A DNA stretch of 64,000 bases from Micromonospora yangpuensis. Its GTDB lineage: Bacteria; Actinomycetota; Actinomycetes; Mycobacteriales; Micromonosporaceae. A program made the translations under genes and the position numbers. The DNA is taken from the NCBI RefSeq assembly GCF_900091615.1, contig NZ_FMIA01000002.1:5146001-5210000 (forward strand). Direction: 5' to 3'. This document shows positions 26,191-36,602 of the stretch, piece after piece. Numbering within the stretch: the stretch's first letter is position 1; every line of letters begins with the position of its first letter. The notes beneath the pieces are model-generated. The model saw nothing but the letters and a program-made list of their open reading frames with translations, made no database searches and had not been told where the DNA came from.

Positions 26191-27075
26191 GTGGCCGCCT
26201 CCCGAGGACGTACCCGGCGGGCCGGGCGTCGACCGCTGCGGGCGGTCGGCCGCTCGGGGCGGGCGCTCGGCCGGCTGGTGGTGCGCACCACGGCCCGGCT
26301 GCGTCGGGTCGCCGGACAGGTGGTCACCGTCAGCGTCAGCACCACCTACGGCGCGGCCGGCGGCACCGGGGCGACCCCCCGACCGCCGGGGACCGACCGG
26401 CACCGGCCCACCGGCCGGCGGCCCTGGCCCGCCGGCCGGTCCGGGATCCTGGCCGGGCGCTCCGGGCCGGGCGCGCCGGTGCTGGTGGTGGCCACCCTGA
26501 TGGTGCTGGTGGTCGCCGTGCTCGGGGTCGAACGGGTGGCCGGGATCAGCGTGCTGCCGGACCGGCTCACCGCCGGGCTACGTCCACCACCGAAGGACTT
26601 CCCGGTGCTGCCGGCGAGCCCGCCGGTGGGCATCACCATCCCGAAGATCGACGTGGCCGCGCCGGTGCACGCCGTCGGGGTGGCCCCCGACGGCACGATC
26701 GGCGTGCCGGAGGCCGCCCGCGCCCAGGAGGCGGCCTGGTACGACCAGGGCCCCACCCCCGGCCAGTACGGCCCGGCGGTGATCGTCGGCCACGTCGACA
26801 CGCACACCGGTCCGGCGGTCTTCCACCAGCTCAAGCTGCTGCGGGCCGGTGACCGGGTGGAGGTGACCCGCCAGGACCGGTCCCGGGCGGTCTTCGAGGT
26901 CGAGTCGGTGGAACGGTTCGACAAGGAGCGGTTCCCGGCGGACGAGATCTTCGGCGACTTCAGCCGCCCGTACCTGCGGCTGATCACCTGCGGCGGTCGG
27001 TGGGTCGGGGGTCCGACCGGCTACGCCGACAACGTGGTGGTCTTCGCGTCCCTGGTCGACGCCGAACCCGCCTGA
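26191..27075 (+). CDS. Class F-like sortase transpeptidase
   Basis: 294 residues. A long basic cytoplasmic N terminus (~1-105), one membrane segment (APVLVVATLMVLVVAVLGVERVAG) and an extracytoplasmic sortase domain (~150-290). Visible are IPKIDVAAPVHAVG, the catalytic His in VGHVDTHTG (~200), VFEVESVERFDKERFP and the catalytic Cys in LRLITCGG (~266). Class F sortases are typical of actinobacteria and attach surface proteins to the cell wall. GTG start 13 bp after the candidate substrate. The long Arg-rich N terminus is unusual. Confidence 0.88.
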   Translation: MAASRGRTRRAGRRPLRAVGRSGRALGRLVVRTTARLRRVAGQVVTVSVSTTYGAAGGTGATPRPPGTDRHRPTGRRPWPAGRSGILAGRSGPGAPVLVVATLMVLVVAVLGVERVAGISVLPDRLTAGLRPPPKDFPVLPASPPVGITIPKIDVAAPVHAVGVAPDGTIGVPEAARAQEAAWYDQGPTPGQYGPAVIVGHVDTHTGPAVFHQLKLLRAGDRVEVTRQDRSRAVFEVESVERFDKERFPADEIFGDFSRPYLRLITCGGRWVGGPTGYADNVVVFASLVDAEPA

Positions 27076-27119
27076 GGCGACATGACCCGGACAGCGGGGC
27101 TCGGGCAGCGGCCTCGGGC

Positions 27120-27656
27120 TCAGGCGGCGGCTTCCGGCTCGCGCAGGTCCAGCCAGTCGGCCCAGCGGGGATCCGGGGCCCGGTGACCGAGCACCCGCCA
27201 CGCGGTGCCCTTCGGGGCCGCCGGCAGGGCGTGCAGCCGCCAACCCAGCTCGGCCGGGGTCTTGTCCCCCTTGGTGTGGTTGCACCGGGCGCAGGCGGCG
27301 ACCACGTTCTCCCAGGCGTGCCGGCCGCCCCGGCTGCGCGGGAAGACGTGGTCGATGGTCTCGGCCGGCCCCCGGCAGTACGCGCACCGCCAGCCGTCGC
27401 GGGCGAAGATCGCCCGCCGGGAGAGGCCGACGTGGGTGCGGTACGGCACCCGGACGAACCGGGTCAGCCGCACCACGGAGGGCACCGGTAACGCGTTGCG
27501 CGCGCTGTGCAGGATGCCCTCCCCGTCGGCCACACAGATGGCCTTGGCGGAGAGCACGAGGATGGCGGCCCGACGTACCGACACGACACACAGCGGCTCG
27601 TACGTGGCGTTGAGGACCAACGCGCCGGAGCCCGCTGTGGGTCGTATGTCAGGCAT
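27120..27656 (-). CDS. HNH endonuclease family protein
   Basis: 178 residues. The first ~100 form the domain common to a conserved actinobacterial HNH group (ALVLNATYEPLCVVSVRRAAILVLSAKA, RVPYRTHVGLSRRAIFARDGWRCAYC). The ββα-metal motif follows: CxxC (CAYC), TIDHVFPRSRGG, ENVVAACARCNHTKGDKT. ATG at 27654-27656 is preceded by GGGAGGGTGAACCCG. It is a solitary housekeeping-type HNH gene without a restriction methylase or phage terminase nearby; the biological substrate is unknown. Confidence 0.9.
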   Translation of the reverse strand: MPDIRPTAGSGALVLNATYEPLCVVSVRRAAILVLSAKAICVADGEGILHSARNALPVPSVVRLTRFVRVPYRTHVGLSRRAIFARDGWRCAYCRGPAETIDHVFPRSRGGRHAWENVVAACARCNHTKGDKTPAELGWRLHALPAAPKGTAWRVLGHRAPDPRWADWLDLREPEAAA

Positions 27657-27971
27657 CGGGTTCACCCTCCCGGTCCAGTGCGTTCCCGCCCGTGACCGAC
27701 CGACCGTCACGGGACACGACGCGACGACGGCCGACGTGGGTGGGACCACCGACGTCCGCTGGGCCAATAGTCCCTGATCGGCACCGGGATTGCACGCACT
27801 AATCCGGGGTACCGCCCGGAAGCTTCCCCCGGCCGTGGCAAGATGACCGGTTTCGGTCCGCTCCGCCCCGCACGGGTACGCCGCACCGGGTCGCCCGCCG
27901 CCCGCCGGGCGTGCCCCGGGGCCGGGCGGGTCGGCGGCGGAGCGGCCCGGCGGGTGCGGTACGAAGACACC
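27657..27971. other. 315-bp divergent intergenic region (HNH gene / mscS-like gene)
   Basis: No supported gene. It must contain the promoters of two divergent genes. A weak dyad (GGGATT ... AATCC) lies near 27788-27806, but I cannot assign promoter elements with confidence. Confidence 0.4.
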
Positions 27972-29123
27972 GTGACCAATGTCAGTCGTACGCTCGTCGC
28001 CGGCCCCACCCCCGAGGCACCGGCCTCCCCCTCGGCCGACTGTCTGGACGACGTCCTGTGCGATGCCGTCTGGGACGTCACCGGCTCGTTCTGGTTCGCC
28101 GAGGGCAGCTACTGGATCCTGCTCAAGCCGCTGCGGATCGTCCTGATCCTGCTGGTGGCGGTGCTGCTCCGCTGGTTGGTGAACCGGACCATCAAGCGGC
28201 TGGTCCGGACGACCACCGACGCCTCCGTGCCGACCCTGCTGCGACCGCTGCGGGAGCGGATCCCCGAGGCCTCGCCGACCCCTGCCCAGTTCGTGCCGGA
28301 GCGGCGCCGGCAGCGGGCCGAGGCGATCGGTTCGGTGCTACGCAGCGGGGCCACCGCGTTCATCCTCGGCATCGCGCTGCTGATGGTGCTCAAGGAGTTC
28401 AGCTTCGATCTCGCCCCGCTGCTGGCCAGCGCCGGCATCGCCGGGGTGGCGCTCGGCTTCGGCGCACAGAGCCTGGTCAAGGACCTGCTCGCCGGGCTGT
28501 TCATGTTGATCGAGGACCAGTACGGCGTGGGCGACACGGTCGACCTCGGCGAGGCCACCGGCACGGTGGAGGCGGTCGGGCTGCGGGTCACCACGGTCCG
28601 CGACGGTCGCGGGGTGCTCTGGTACATCCGTAACGGGGAGATCGTCCGGGTCGGCAACAAGAGCCAGGGCTGGGCCCTGGTCGTGGTGGACCTGCCGGTC
28701 GGCTTCGCCAACACCGAGGAGGTCTCCGCGGTGCTCCGGACGGCGGCGGCCTCGGTGTCGCTGGACCCGGAGTTGTCCCCGGAGATCGTCGAGCCGCCCA
28801 CGGTGCTGGGCGTGGAGCAGATGACGGTGGACGGCGCGGTGATCCGTACCGTGGTGAAGACGACGGCGGACGGCCAGTTCGCGGTGGGCCGGGAGTTGCG
28901 CCGACGGCTGGCCGAGGCCCTGGAGAACTCCGGGATCACCGCCCAGATCGCCGCCGCCCGGTACTACCCGGGCCTGCCCGTCGAACCCGGCCCCGGCGGC
29001 CCGACCGTCCGGCCCGCCGGCCCGACCGGCCCGCCCACCGGCTCGACCGGTACCCCGCCCGCCGGCCCGACCGGCACGACCGGCACGGGCAGCACGGGCG
29101 CCGGCCCGGACGGCCGCCCGTAG
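27972..29123 (+). CDS. MscS-family mechanosensitive ion channel
   Basis: 383 residues from GTG 27972 (VTNVSRTLVAG); upstream frame is Arg/Gly-rich and unlikely to be translated. Transmembrane helices lie near residues 45-70 and 105-130. The pore-lining helix ASAGIAGVALGFGAQSLVKDLLAGLF has the Gly/Ala pattern typical of MscS TM3, followed by the beta-domain (DTVDLGEATGTVEAVGLRVTTVRD). It should act as a pressure-release channel under hypo-osmotic shock. The C-terminal ~45 residues are a Pro/Gly/Thr-rich tail not found in E. coli MscS. Confidence 0.92.
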   Translation: MTNVSRTLVAGPTPEAPASPSADCLDDVLCDAVWDVTGSFWFAEGSYWILLKPLRIVLILLVAVLLRWLVNRTIKRLVRTTTDASVPTLLRPLRERIPEASPTPAQFVPERRRQRAEAIGSVLRSGATAFILGIALLMVLKEFSFDLAPLLASAGIAGVALGFGAQSLVKDLLAGLFMLIEDQYGVGDTVDLGEATGTVEAVGLRVTTVRDGRGVLWYIRNGEIVRVGNKSQGWALVVVDLPVGFANTEEVSAVLRTAAASVSLDPELSPEIVEPPTVLGVEQMTVDGAVIRTVVKTTADGQFAVGRELRRRLAEALENSGITAQIAAARYYPGLPVEPGPGGPTVRPAGPTGPPTGSTGTPPAGPTGTTGTGSTGAGPDGRP

Positions 29124-29418
29124 CCAGGGGCCGGCGTCCGGTCGAACGGCCGCCCGCCGGCCCACTGTCCGGCGTCCACCGCTCGCCGGGAATCGACGGG
29201 TTTCGGCCCGGCCGGCCCCTCGGGTATCGTCCGTTCGTTCAGTCGGAGATGCGACCGTCGAGCCGTTCGCCCTAGCCAGTTGTCAGACGATCGGGCAGAA
29301 TCCGGTACACGCTCCCTGCGGAGCGTGATCATTTCCTCGCTGCTCCGTAGATCCGACGACGGTTCCCGGGCGCACCGTCACTGACCGGTGGCCGACCTGG
29401 GGGGACCATGGAGGCCCG

Positions 29419-30771
29419 GTGTCCGACGAGCGACCTGCCGAGGAGCGGGCAGCCACCTTCGGTGAGGTGTTCTCCCAGCGTGAATACCGGGCAGTGCTCA
29501 GCGCCACCACCCTCGCCTGGGTCGGCGACTACATCGCCAAGGCCGCCGTCACCGTGCTGGTCTACCGGGAGAGCGAGTCGGTCGCCCTCTCCGCCGCCGC
29601 CTTCGCGGTCAGCTTCCTGCCCTGGCTGATCGGCGGGCCGCTGCTCGCCACGATCGCCGAGCGGTACCGCTACCGGCAGGTGATGGTGACCTGCGACCTC
29701 ATCCGGATGGCCCTGGTCAGCCTGGTCGCCATCCCGGGCATGCCGGTCTGGACGATCCTCTGTCTGCTGTTCCTCACCACGCTGGCCAATCCGCCGAGTC
29801 AGGCGGCCCGGTCGGCGCTGATGCCGTTGATCCTGACCGGTGACCGGCTGGTGGTGGGGCTGTCCATCAACGCCAGCGTGGGCCAGGCCGCACAGGTCGT
29901 CGGCTACCTGCTGGGTGCCGCCATCGCCACCGTGAACCCGACCCTCGCGTTGCTCGTCAACGCGACCACGTTCGCCCTCTCCGCCGTCCTGGTCCGGCTC
30001 GGGGTGCGCGACCGTCCGCCGGCGATGAACGCCGCGCACCGCAGTGACCTGCTGCGCGAGACCGGCGAGGGCTTCCGGATCGTCTTCGGCAACCCGGCTC
30101 TGCGGGCCATCGCCGTACTGGTGTTCAGCTCGATGCTCTTCGCCATCGTGCCGGAGGGGCTGGCCGCGGCCTGGGCGCGCACGGGCAGCAGCGGAGGGCT
30201 GGACGCCGGGGTGGCGCAGGCGGTCATCATGGCCGCGAATCCGGTCGGCTTCATTCTCGGCGGCCTGCTGATCGGGCGGACGGTCACGCCGGCCCGCCGG
30301 GTGCGGCTGATCCGGCCGATGGCGGTGATCGCCCCACTGGTGCTGGTGCCGGCCCTGCTGGACCCGCCACCGTTGGCCGTCGCGCTGCTCGCCGCCGGCT
30401 GCGGATTCGCCGTCGGCGGCCTGTTGCCGGTCGCCAACGGGTTGTTCGTCCGGGCCCTGCCCGACGGTTTCCGGGCCCGCGCGTTCGGGGTGATGGCCAC
30501 CGGGCTCCAGGTGATCCAGGGCGTCGCGGTGCTGACCACGGGTCTGCTCGCCGAACGGTTCTCCATCCCGCTGGTGGTCGGGCTCTGGAGCGCCGCCGGG
30601 GTGCTGCTCATGCTCCTGGTGGTCGCCAACCTGCCGACCCACCTCTGGAACGCCAGTCTGGCCGCCCGGGGGCCGACGGGGGCCGCCCCGCCCGCCGCCG
30701 AGGTCGACGGGTCCGTCCCACCCCGACCCCGGTCAGCCGACCCCACCGCCGCCGACGCGCCCACCCGCTGA
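29419..30771 (+). CDS. Major facilitator superfamily transporter
   Basis: 450 residues with about 12 hydrophobic segments. The N-terminal EVFSQREYRAVLSATTLAWVGDYIAKAA and the RYRYRQVMV loop (equivalent to MFS motif A) resemble drug- and macrolide-efflux type carriers (MFS_3-like). GTG with GGAGG upstream; an ATG 11 bp earlier is in another frame. Monocistronic, preceded by a 295-bp intergenic region (29124-29418) with no gene. The C-terminal 40 residues are polar and Pro-rich. The substrate cannot be predicted. Confidence 0.88.
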   Translation: MSDERPAEERAATFGEVFSQREYRAVLSATTLAWVGDYIAKAAVTVLVYRESESVALSAAAFAVSFLPWLIGGPLLATIAERYRYRQVMVTCDLIRMALVSLVAIPGMPVWTILCLLFLTTLANPPSQAARSALMPLILTGDRLVVGLSINASVGQAAQVVGYLLGAAIATVNPTLALLVNATTFALSAVLVRLGVRDRPPAMNAAHRSDLLRETGEGFRIVFGNPALRAIAVLVFSSMLFAIVPEGLAAAWARTGSSGGLDAGVAQAVIMAANPVGFILGGLLIGRTVTPARRVRLIRPMAVIAPLVLVPALLDPPPLAVALLAAGCGFAVGGLLPVANGLFVRALPDGFRARAFGVMATGLQVIQGVAVLTTGLLAERFSIPLVVGLWSAAGVLLMLLVVANLPTHLWNASLAARGPTGAAPPAAEVDGSVPPRPRSADPTAADAPTR

Positions 30772-30870
30772 GCCACCGGCCCGGTGCCGTCAGCCGGGTG
30801 TGACCGAGCCCGCAGCGCCGGGCGGCGGTACGCGCCGGACGACGCTGCGGCGGCCTGGCAGGATGGGAGC

Positions 30871-31293
30871 GTGAATGCCGCAGGAGAGTCCGGCCAGCCG
30901 TCGACGACCTTCTTCGAGGCGGTCGGAGGCGAGCCCACCTTCCGCCGGCTGGTCGACGAGTTCTACGCCGGGGTGGCCACCGACCCGGTGCTGCGTCCGA
31001 TGTACCCGGAGGAGGACCTGGGGCCCGCCGCGGAGCGGCTGACGCTCTTCCTCATGCAGTACTGGGGCGGGCCGAACACCTACTCCAGCCAGCGGGGTCA
31101 CCCCCGGCTGCGGATGCGGCACGCCCCGTTCCGGGTCGGCGCCGTCGAACGGGACGCCTGGCTGCTGCACATGCGGCGGGCGGTCGACCGGCTCGACCTC
31201 ACCCCGGAGGCGGCCGGCACCCTCTGGGACTACCTGGAACGGGCCGCGTACTTCATGGTCAACGTCATGGACGACCCGGCCCACCCCGCGTGA
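30871..31293 (+). CDS. glbO: Group II truncated haemoglobin
   Basis: 140 residues. 2/2 globin: [33 protein letters not shown] covers helices A-B/E with the distal Tyr. [11 protein letters not shown] carries the proximal His, and AWLLHM carries Trp at G8, the hallmark of the GlbO group. Binds O2 and probably takes part in redox or NO detoxification in aerobic actinobacteria. GTG start; the upstream frame to 30784 has low coding likelihood. Confidence 0.94.
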   Translation: MNAAGESGQPSTTFFEAVGGEPTFRRLVDEFYAGVATDPVLRPMYPEEDLGPAAERLTLFLMQYWGGPNTYSSQRGHPRLRMRHAPFRVGAVERDAWLLHMRRAVDRLDLTPEAAGTLWDYLERAAYFMVNVMDDPAHPA

Positions 31294-31318
31294 CGGCCGG
31301 CCGGCCACCGCGTCGGGG

Positions 31319-31756
31319 TCAGAGCAGGGCGCCCTCGTCGTGCAGCCAGTCCACGAAGGTGCTGGCGACCGCGGCACCACAGTCGAGCATCTCCACCAGG
31401 AGCGCGTCGTGCGCCCCGGCCCCGAGCGGCACCTGCAACTCGGCGTAGATCGGCAGCTGACCCCGCTCGGTGGGGTCACCGATGTAGGCCTTGCAGAACC
31501 GGCGGGTGTGGTTCCACTCGTTGACCACCCGGTAGGCCCGGTCGGCCCAGTCCGGCGGCACGGTCGCGTGTGGACGGGCCCGCATCACCAGGATCTCGTC
31601 CTCCGGGCCCTCCAGGGTCACCAGCACGGCGTGCCGTTCCCACATGGCCAGCAGGTTGCCGTCGCCGTCGGCCAGGTAACGCACGTCGAGCCGGTCGAGT
31701 GCGGCGCAGACCCGGCCGAGGGTCACCGGCGCCACGGTGTCCGGCAGGTCCGTCAT
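31319..31756 (-). CDS. YbjN-domain protein
   Basis: 145 residues. The compact alpha/beta sequence (LGRVCAALDRLDVRYLADGDGNLLAMWERHAVLVTLEGPEDEILVMRARP, VVNEWNHTRRFCKAYIGD) resembles the YbjN / type III secretion chaperone-like fold. Such proteins are widespread in actinobacteria and their function is not settled. ATG at 31754-31756. Convergent with glbO, 25 bp between stops. The 278 bp upstream (31757-32034) hold no gene that I can support. Confidence 0.75.
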   Translation of the reverse strand: MTDLPDTVAPVTLGRVCAALDRLDVRYLADGDGNLLAMWERHAVLVTLEGPEDEILVMRARPHATVPPDWADRAYRVVNEWNHTRRFCKAYIGDPTERGQLPIYAELQVPLGAGAHDALLVEMLDCGAAVASTFVDWLHDEGALL

Positions 31757-32034
31757 CGTGGGCCGTTCGGCGGGCGCAGCGTCGTCCCCTGGTTGACGGG
31801 GCGACGGCGGCCCGACCCGGACCTTGTCGTCCACTGTGATCCCGCTTCGAGTTGCCTGGTCGCCGCCCTCTGCGGAACCTGGCCGCCATGACCACCACGG
31901 CATCGCTCGCGCACCTCACTCCCCAGCGGATCCAGTCGCCTACGGTGCGTTGGATCCGAGGATGGACGGTACCCGGACAGCCGGGCTGAGGCATCCCCCC
32001 AACGGCAGCCCCAGCCCGGAAGAACGACCGAGGG

Positions 32035-32757
32035 TCAGCCGAACGGCCGAGTCCGGATCGGGTTGACGACAAGATCCGCGACCTTCTGCGACCAGGCCGC
32101 CCCGAAAGGTCCCACCAGGGCGACCCATCGGCCGGCGACCCGCACCCCGACGTCGGTCGGCGCGTCGGCGTCGGCCCGGCCGAGGAATCCCATCCGGACC
32201 ACCGCCTGGATCAGCCGCTGGTTGACCTCGACGCGTTCGGCTGTCGAGTCGTCCGGGGAGACCAGCACCGGGACGTGGTCCAACAACGCGTCGCGGACCG
32301 CCCGCTGGCCGACCGCCCGGCCGGCCACCCCGTGCTCGGCGGCCGAGCGCAGCGCACCGGCCGCCGCCGCCGCGATCCGCCGTACCTCGGCCACCGGCAT
32401 CGTCTCCACCGGCCGGGACGCCGGCGGGGGCAGCGGCCAGCGCCACTGCGCGTCCCGGCGGCCGGGCAGGGTCGCGCCGTCGCCGTCGAGCACGGCCAGC
32501 AGTTCACCGGCGGAGACGGTGGCATCGCCGGGGCCGGGCCCGGTGACCGTCCGGACCACCAGCACGTTCCACGGCAGCCGGGCCCAGATGGCGGTACGGC
32601 CGGCGGACGCGTCCGACCGGAGCCGGACCACCGCGTCGGGGGCCAACCGGACCAGCCGGGCCAGGAACGCCCCGGCGTCGGTGGTGCCGACCAGCCCGTG
32701 CCCGCCGCCGCCCGCCGGGGACGGCGACGTCGCACCGCCCGGGTGGGTCGCGCTCAT
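32035..32757 (-). CDS. Conserved actinobacterial protein of unknown function
   Basis: 240 residues, no membrane segment. A central LVRLAPDAVVRLRSDASAGRTAIWARLPWNVLVVRTV and a C-terminal VEVNQRLIQAVVRMGFLGR ... VGVRVAGRWVALVGPFGAAW block look structured. I do not recognise a named domain. Its ATG overlaps the thioesterase stop (ATGA), so it is translationally coupled to that gene and to ettA upstream. Confidence 0.75.
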   Translation of the reverse strand: MSATHPGGATSPSPAGGGGHGLVGTTDAGAFLARLVRLAPDAVVRLRSDASAGRTAIWARLPWNVLVVRTVTGPGPGDATVSAGELLAVLDGDGATLPGRRDAQWRWPLPPPASRPVETMPVAEVRRIAAAAAGALRSAAEHGVAGRAVGQRAVRDALLDHVPVLVSPDDSTAERVEVNQRLIQAVVRMGFLGRADADAPTDVGVRVAGRWVALVGPFGAAWSQKVADLVVNPIRTRPFG

Positions 32758-33216
32758 GTCGTCCCCTCACCGCCGGACATGGCGGCGTCGCCGGCCGGGG
32801 CGTACGTCAGCAGGAAGGCCCGCTCCTCGGCGGTCATCCGCCGGGGCGACTGCCGCGTCAGGTCGAAGGGCACCAGCACCGAACGGGCCCGGCTGGCCAG
32901 CACCTCGCCGTCGTACAGCTCGTAGGCGACGGTGAACCGGGAGGCCTTGATCTCCTCCACCCAGAGTTCGATGCGCACGGTCGGGGCCGCCTCCGCGGTG
33001 GCCCGGCCCAGCGCGTAGTCGACCGGGCGCAGGTAGTCGACCTCGTGCCGGCGGATGACCACCCCGTCGGCGAGCGAGCCCACCCCCCAGGCCCGGCCCC
33101 CGGCGAACATCAACGCCACCCGCGCCTCCTCGTACAGGGTGAGGAAGCGCGAGTTGTTGACGTGGCCGTACGCGTCCAGGTCGGACCAGCGCAGCGTGCA
33201 GTGGTAGACGAAGCGG

Positions 33217-33224
<8 letters not shown>
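32754..33224 (-). CDS. Acyl-CoA thioesterase (hot-dog fold, 4HBT)
   Basis: 156 residues. WSDLDAYGHVNNSRFLTLYEEAR contains the catalytic Asp and the GHVNN signature of 4-hydroxybenzoyl-CoA-type thioesterases. The ALGRATAEAAPTVRIELWVEEI strand pattern completes the hot-dog fold. Hydrolyses an acyl-CoA of unknown chain type. GTG at 33222-33224 overlaps the ettA stop by 8 bp; its own stop overlaps the next gene by 4 bp. Confidence 0.92.
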
Positions 33225-34893
<1,669 letters not shown>

Positions 34894-35201
34894 GGTGCGG
34901 GCTACCTCCGTAGGTTGCGGCTGGGATCGGCGGGCGCGGCGCGGGCTGCGAACTCTCCCCGCCGCCGCCGGCCGGTGGCCGGCCGCACGCACGCCGCCGT
35001 CAATCCTGACAGGTACGGCGCCGTCCGCCCACATCACCCCGGCGAACGGCGAGCCAGACGGGTACGCCGACCGCCCGTGTCGACAAGATCACGCTATCGG
35101 TTGAGCAGGCTTTGGGACGGGTAGGGAACCCCGCACGGGGTGGTAAGCGCCGCAGCTACGCTCATCGCGGTGGACCCGTCAGTAGCCGGAGGTGGCCGAT
35201 C
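34894..35201. other. 308-bp divergent intergenic region ettA / otsA
   Basis: No supported gene. It should hold the promoters of ettA and otsA. TTGAGC (35101) and TAGGGA (35122) could be -35/-10 elements for otsA, but the 15-bp spacing is short, so this is weak. Confidence 0.35.
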
Positions 35202-36602
35202 GTGACCGTCCGTAGCTCCTTTGTCGTAGTGGCAAACCGACTGCCGGTCGATGAGGTGAGCACACCCGAGGGGCGGCAGTGGCGTCGCAGCCCCGGTGGC
35301 CTGGTCACCGCGCTGCATCCGGTCCTCGCCGAACACCAGGGCACCTGGGTCGGCTGGGCCGGTGGCACCGGTGCCGCCCCGGAGCCGTTCGACCTGGAGG
35401 GCATCCGTCTGCACCCGGTGCCGCTGAGCGCCGAGGAACTGGAGCGCTACTACGAGGGCCAGTCCAACGCCACCATCTGGCCGCTCTACCACGACGCCGT
35501 CGAGACACCTGCCTACAAGCGTCGCTGGCGCGAGGCGTACCGGCTGGTCAACGCCAGGTTCGCGGAGGCCGCGGCGGAGGTCGCCGCCGAGGGCGCGACC
35601 GTCTGGGTGCAGGACTACCAGCTGCAGCTGGTCCCGGCGATGCTGCGGGAGCTGCGCCCGGACCTGCGGATCGGGTTCTTCCTGCACATCCCGTTCCCGC
35701 CGATCGAGCTGTTCATGCAGATGCCGCTGCGCGCCGAGGTGCTGCGGGGCCTGCTCGGCGCGGACCTGGTCGGGTTCCAGCAGCGGTTGGCCGCGCAGAA
35801 CTTCGTCCGGCTGGCCCGTCACCTGCTCGGGCTGCGCTACGAGGGGCAGATGATCCAGGTTGACGGCCGTCAGGTCAAAGCCGGAGCATTTCCGATCTCC
35901 ATCGACGTGGCGGAGATGGAGCGGCTCGCCGCCGACCCGGCGATCCAGGCCCGCGCCAAGCAGATCCGCGCTGAGCTGGGCGATCCCAAGACGATCATCC
36001 TCGGCGTGGACCGTCTCGACTACACCAAGGGCATCGAACTGCGGCTCAAGGCCTTCCGCGAACTGCTGGCTGACGGAAAGTTGACAGTTCCGGACGCGGT
36101 TATGGTGCAGGTCGCCACGCCGAGCCGGGAACGCGTCGAGCACTACCAGGCACTTCGGGTCAAGGTCGAACGCGAGGTTGGCCGGATTAATGGCGAATTC
36201 GGCAGGGTCGGCGTGCCGGCGGTGCATTACCTGCATCAGTCGTACAGTCGCAGTGAACTGGCCGCGATGTACGTCGCGGCCGACGTGATGATGGTGACTC
36301 CCCTGCGAGACGGTATGAATCTGGTGGCTAAGGAGTACGTTGCGGCGCGCACCGATCAAGGTGGCGCCCTCGTGCTCAGTGAGTTTGCCGGCGCGGCCAC
36401 CGAGCTGCGCCAGGCCTTTCTGTGTAACCCGCACGACCCCGACGCGGTCAAGGACGCCCTGCTGCGAGCCGTGCACGTAGAGAAGCCGGAGGCCCGTCGC
36501 CGCATGCGCATCATGCAGCGTCACCTGCGTACCCACGATGTGGGTCACTGGGCGAAGTCGTTCCTCACCGAACTGGGTGTCCCCGATACGGAGGTCGCGT
36601 GA
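35202..36602 (+). CDS. otsA: Trehalose-6-phosphate synthase
   Basis: 466 residues. GT20 glycosyltransferase that joins UDP- or ADP-glucose to glucose-6-phosphate. Motifs: [74 protein letters not shown] and [19 protein letters not shown] at 35202 follows GGAGGTGGCCGATC. The GTGA overlap with the next gene couples synthase and phosphatase translation. It supplies trehalose for osmotic or desiccation stress. Confidence 0.96.
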   Translation: MTVRSSFVVVANRLPVDEVSTPEGRQWRRSPGGLVTALHPVLAEHQGTWVGWAGGTGAAPEPFDLEGIRLHPVPLSAEELERYYEGQSNATIWPLYHDAVETPAYKRRWREAYRLVNARFAEAAAEVAAEGATVWVQDYQLQLVPAMLRELRPDLRIGFFLHIPFPPIELFMQMPLRAEVLRGLLGADLVGFQQRLAAQNFVRLARHLLGLRYEGQMIQVDGRQVKAGAFPISIDVAEMERLAADPAIQARAKQIRAELGDPKTIILGVDRLDYTKGIELRLKAFRELLADGKLTVPDAVMVQVATPSRERVEHYQALRVKVEREVGRINGEFGRVGVPAVHYLHQSYSRSELAAMYVAADVMMVTPLRDGMNLVAKEYVAARTDQGGALVLSEFAGAATELRQAFLCNPHDPDAVKDALLRAVHVEKPEARRRMRIMQRHLRTHDVGHWAKSFLTELGVPDTEVA

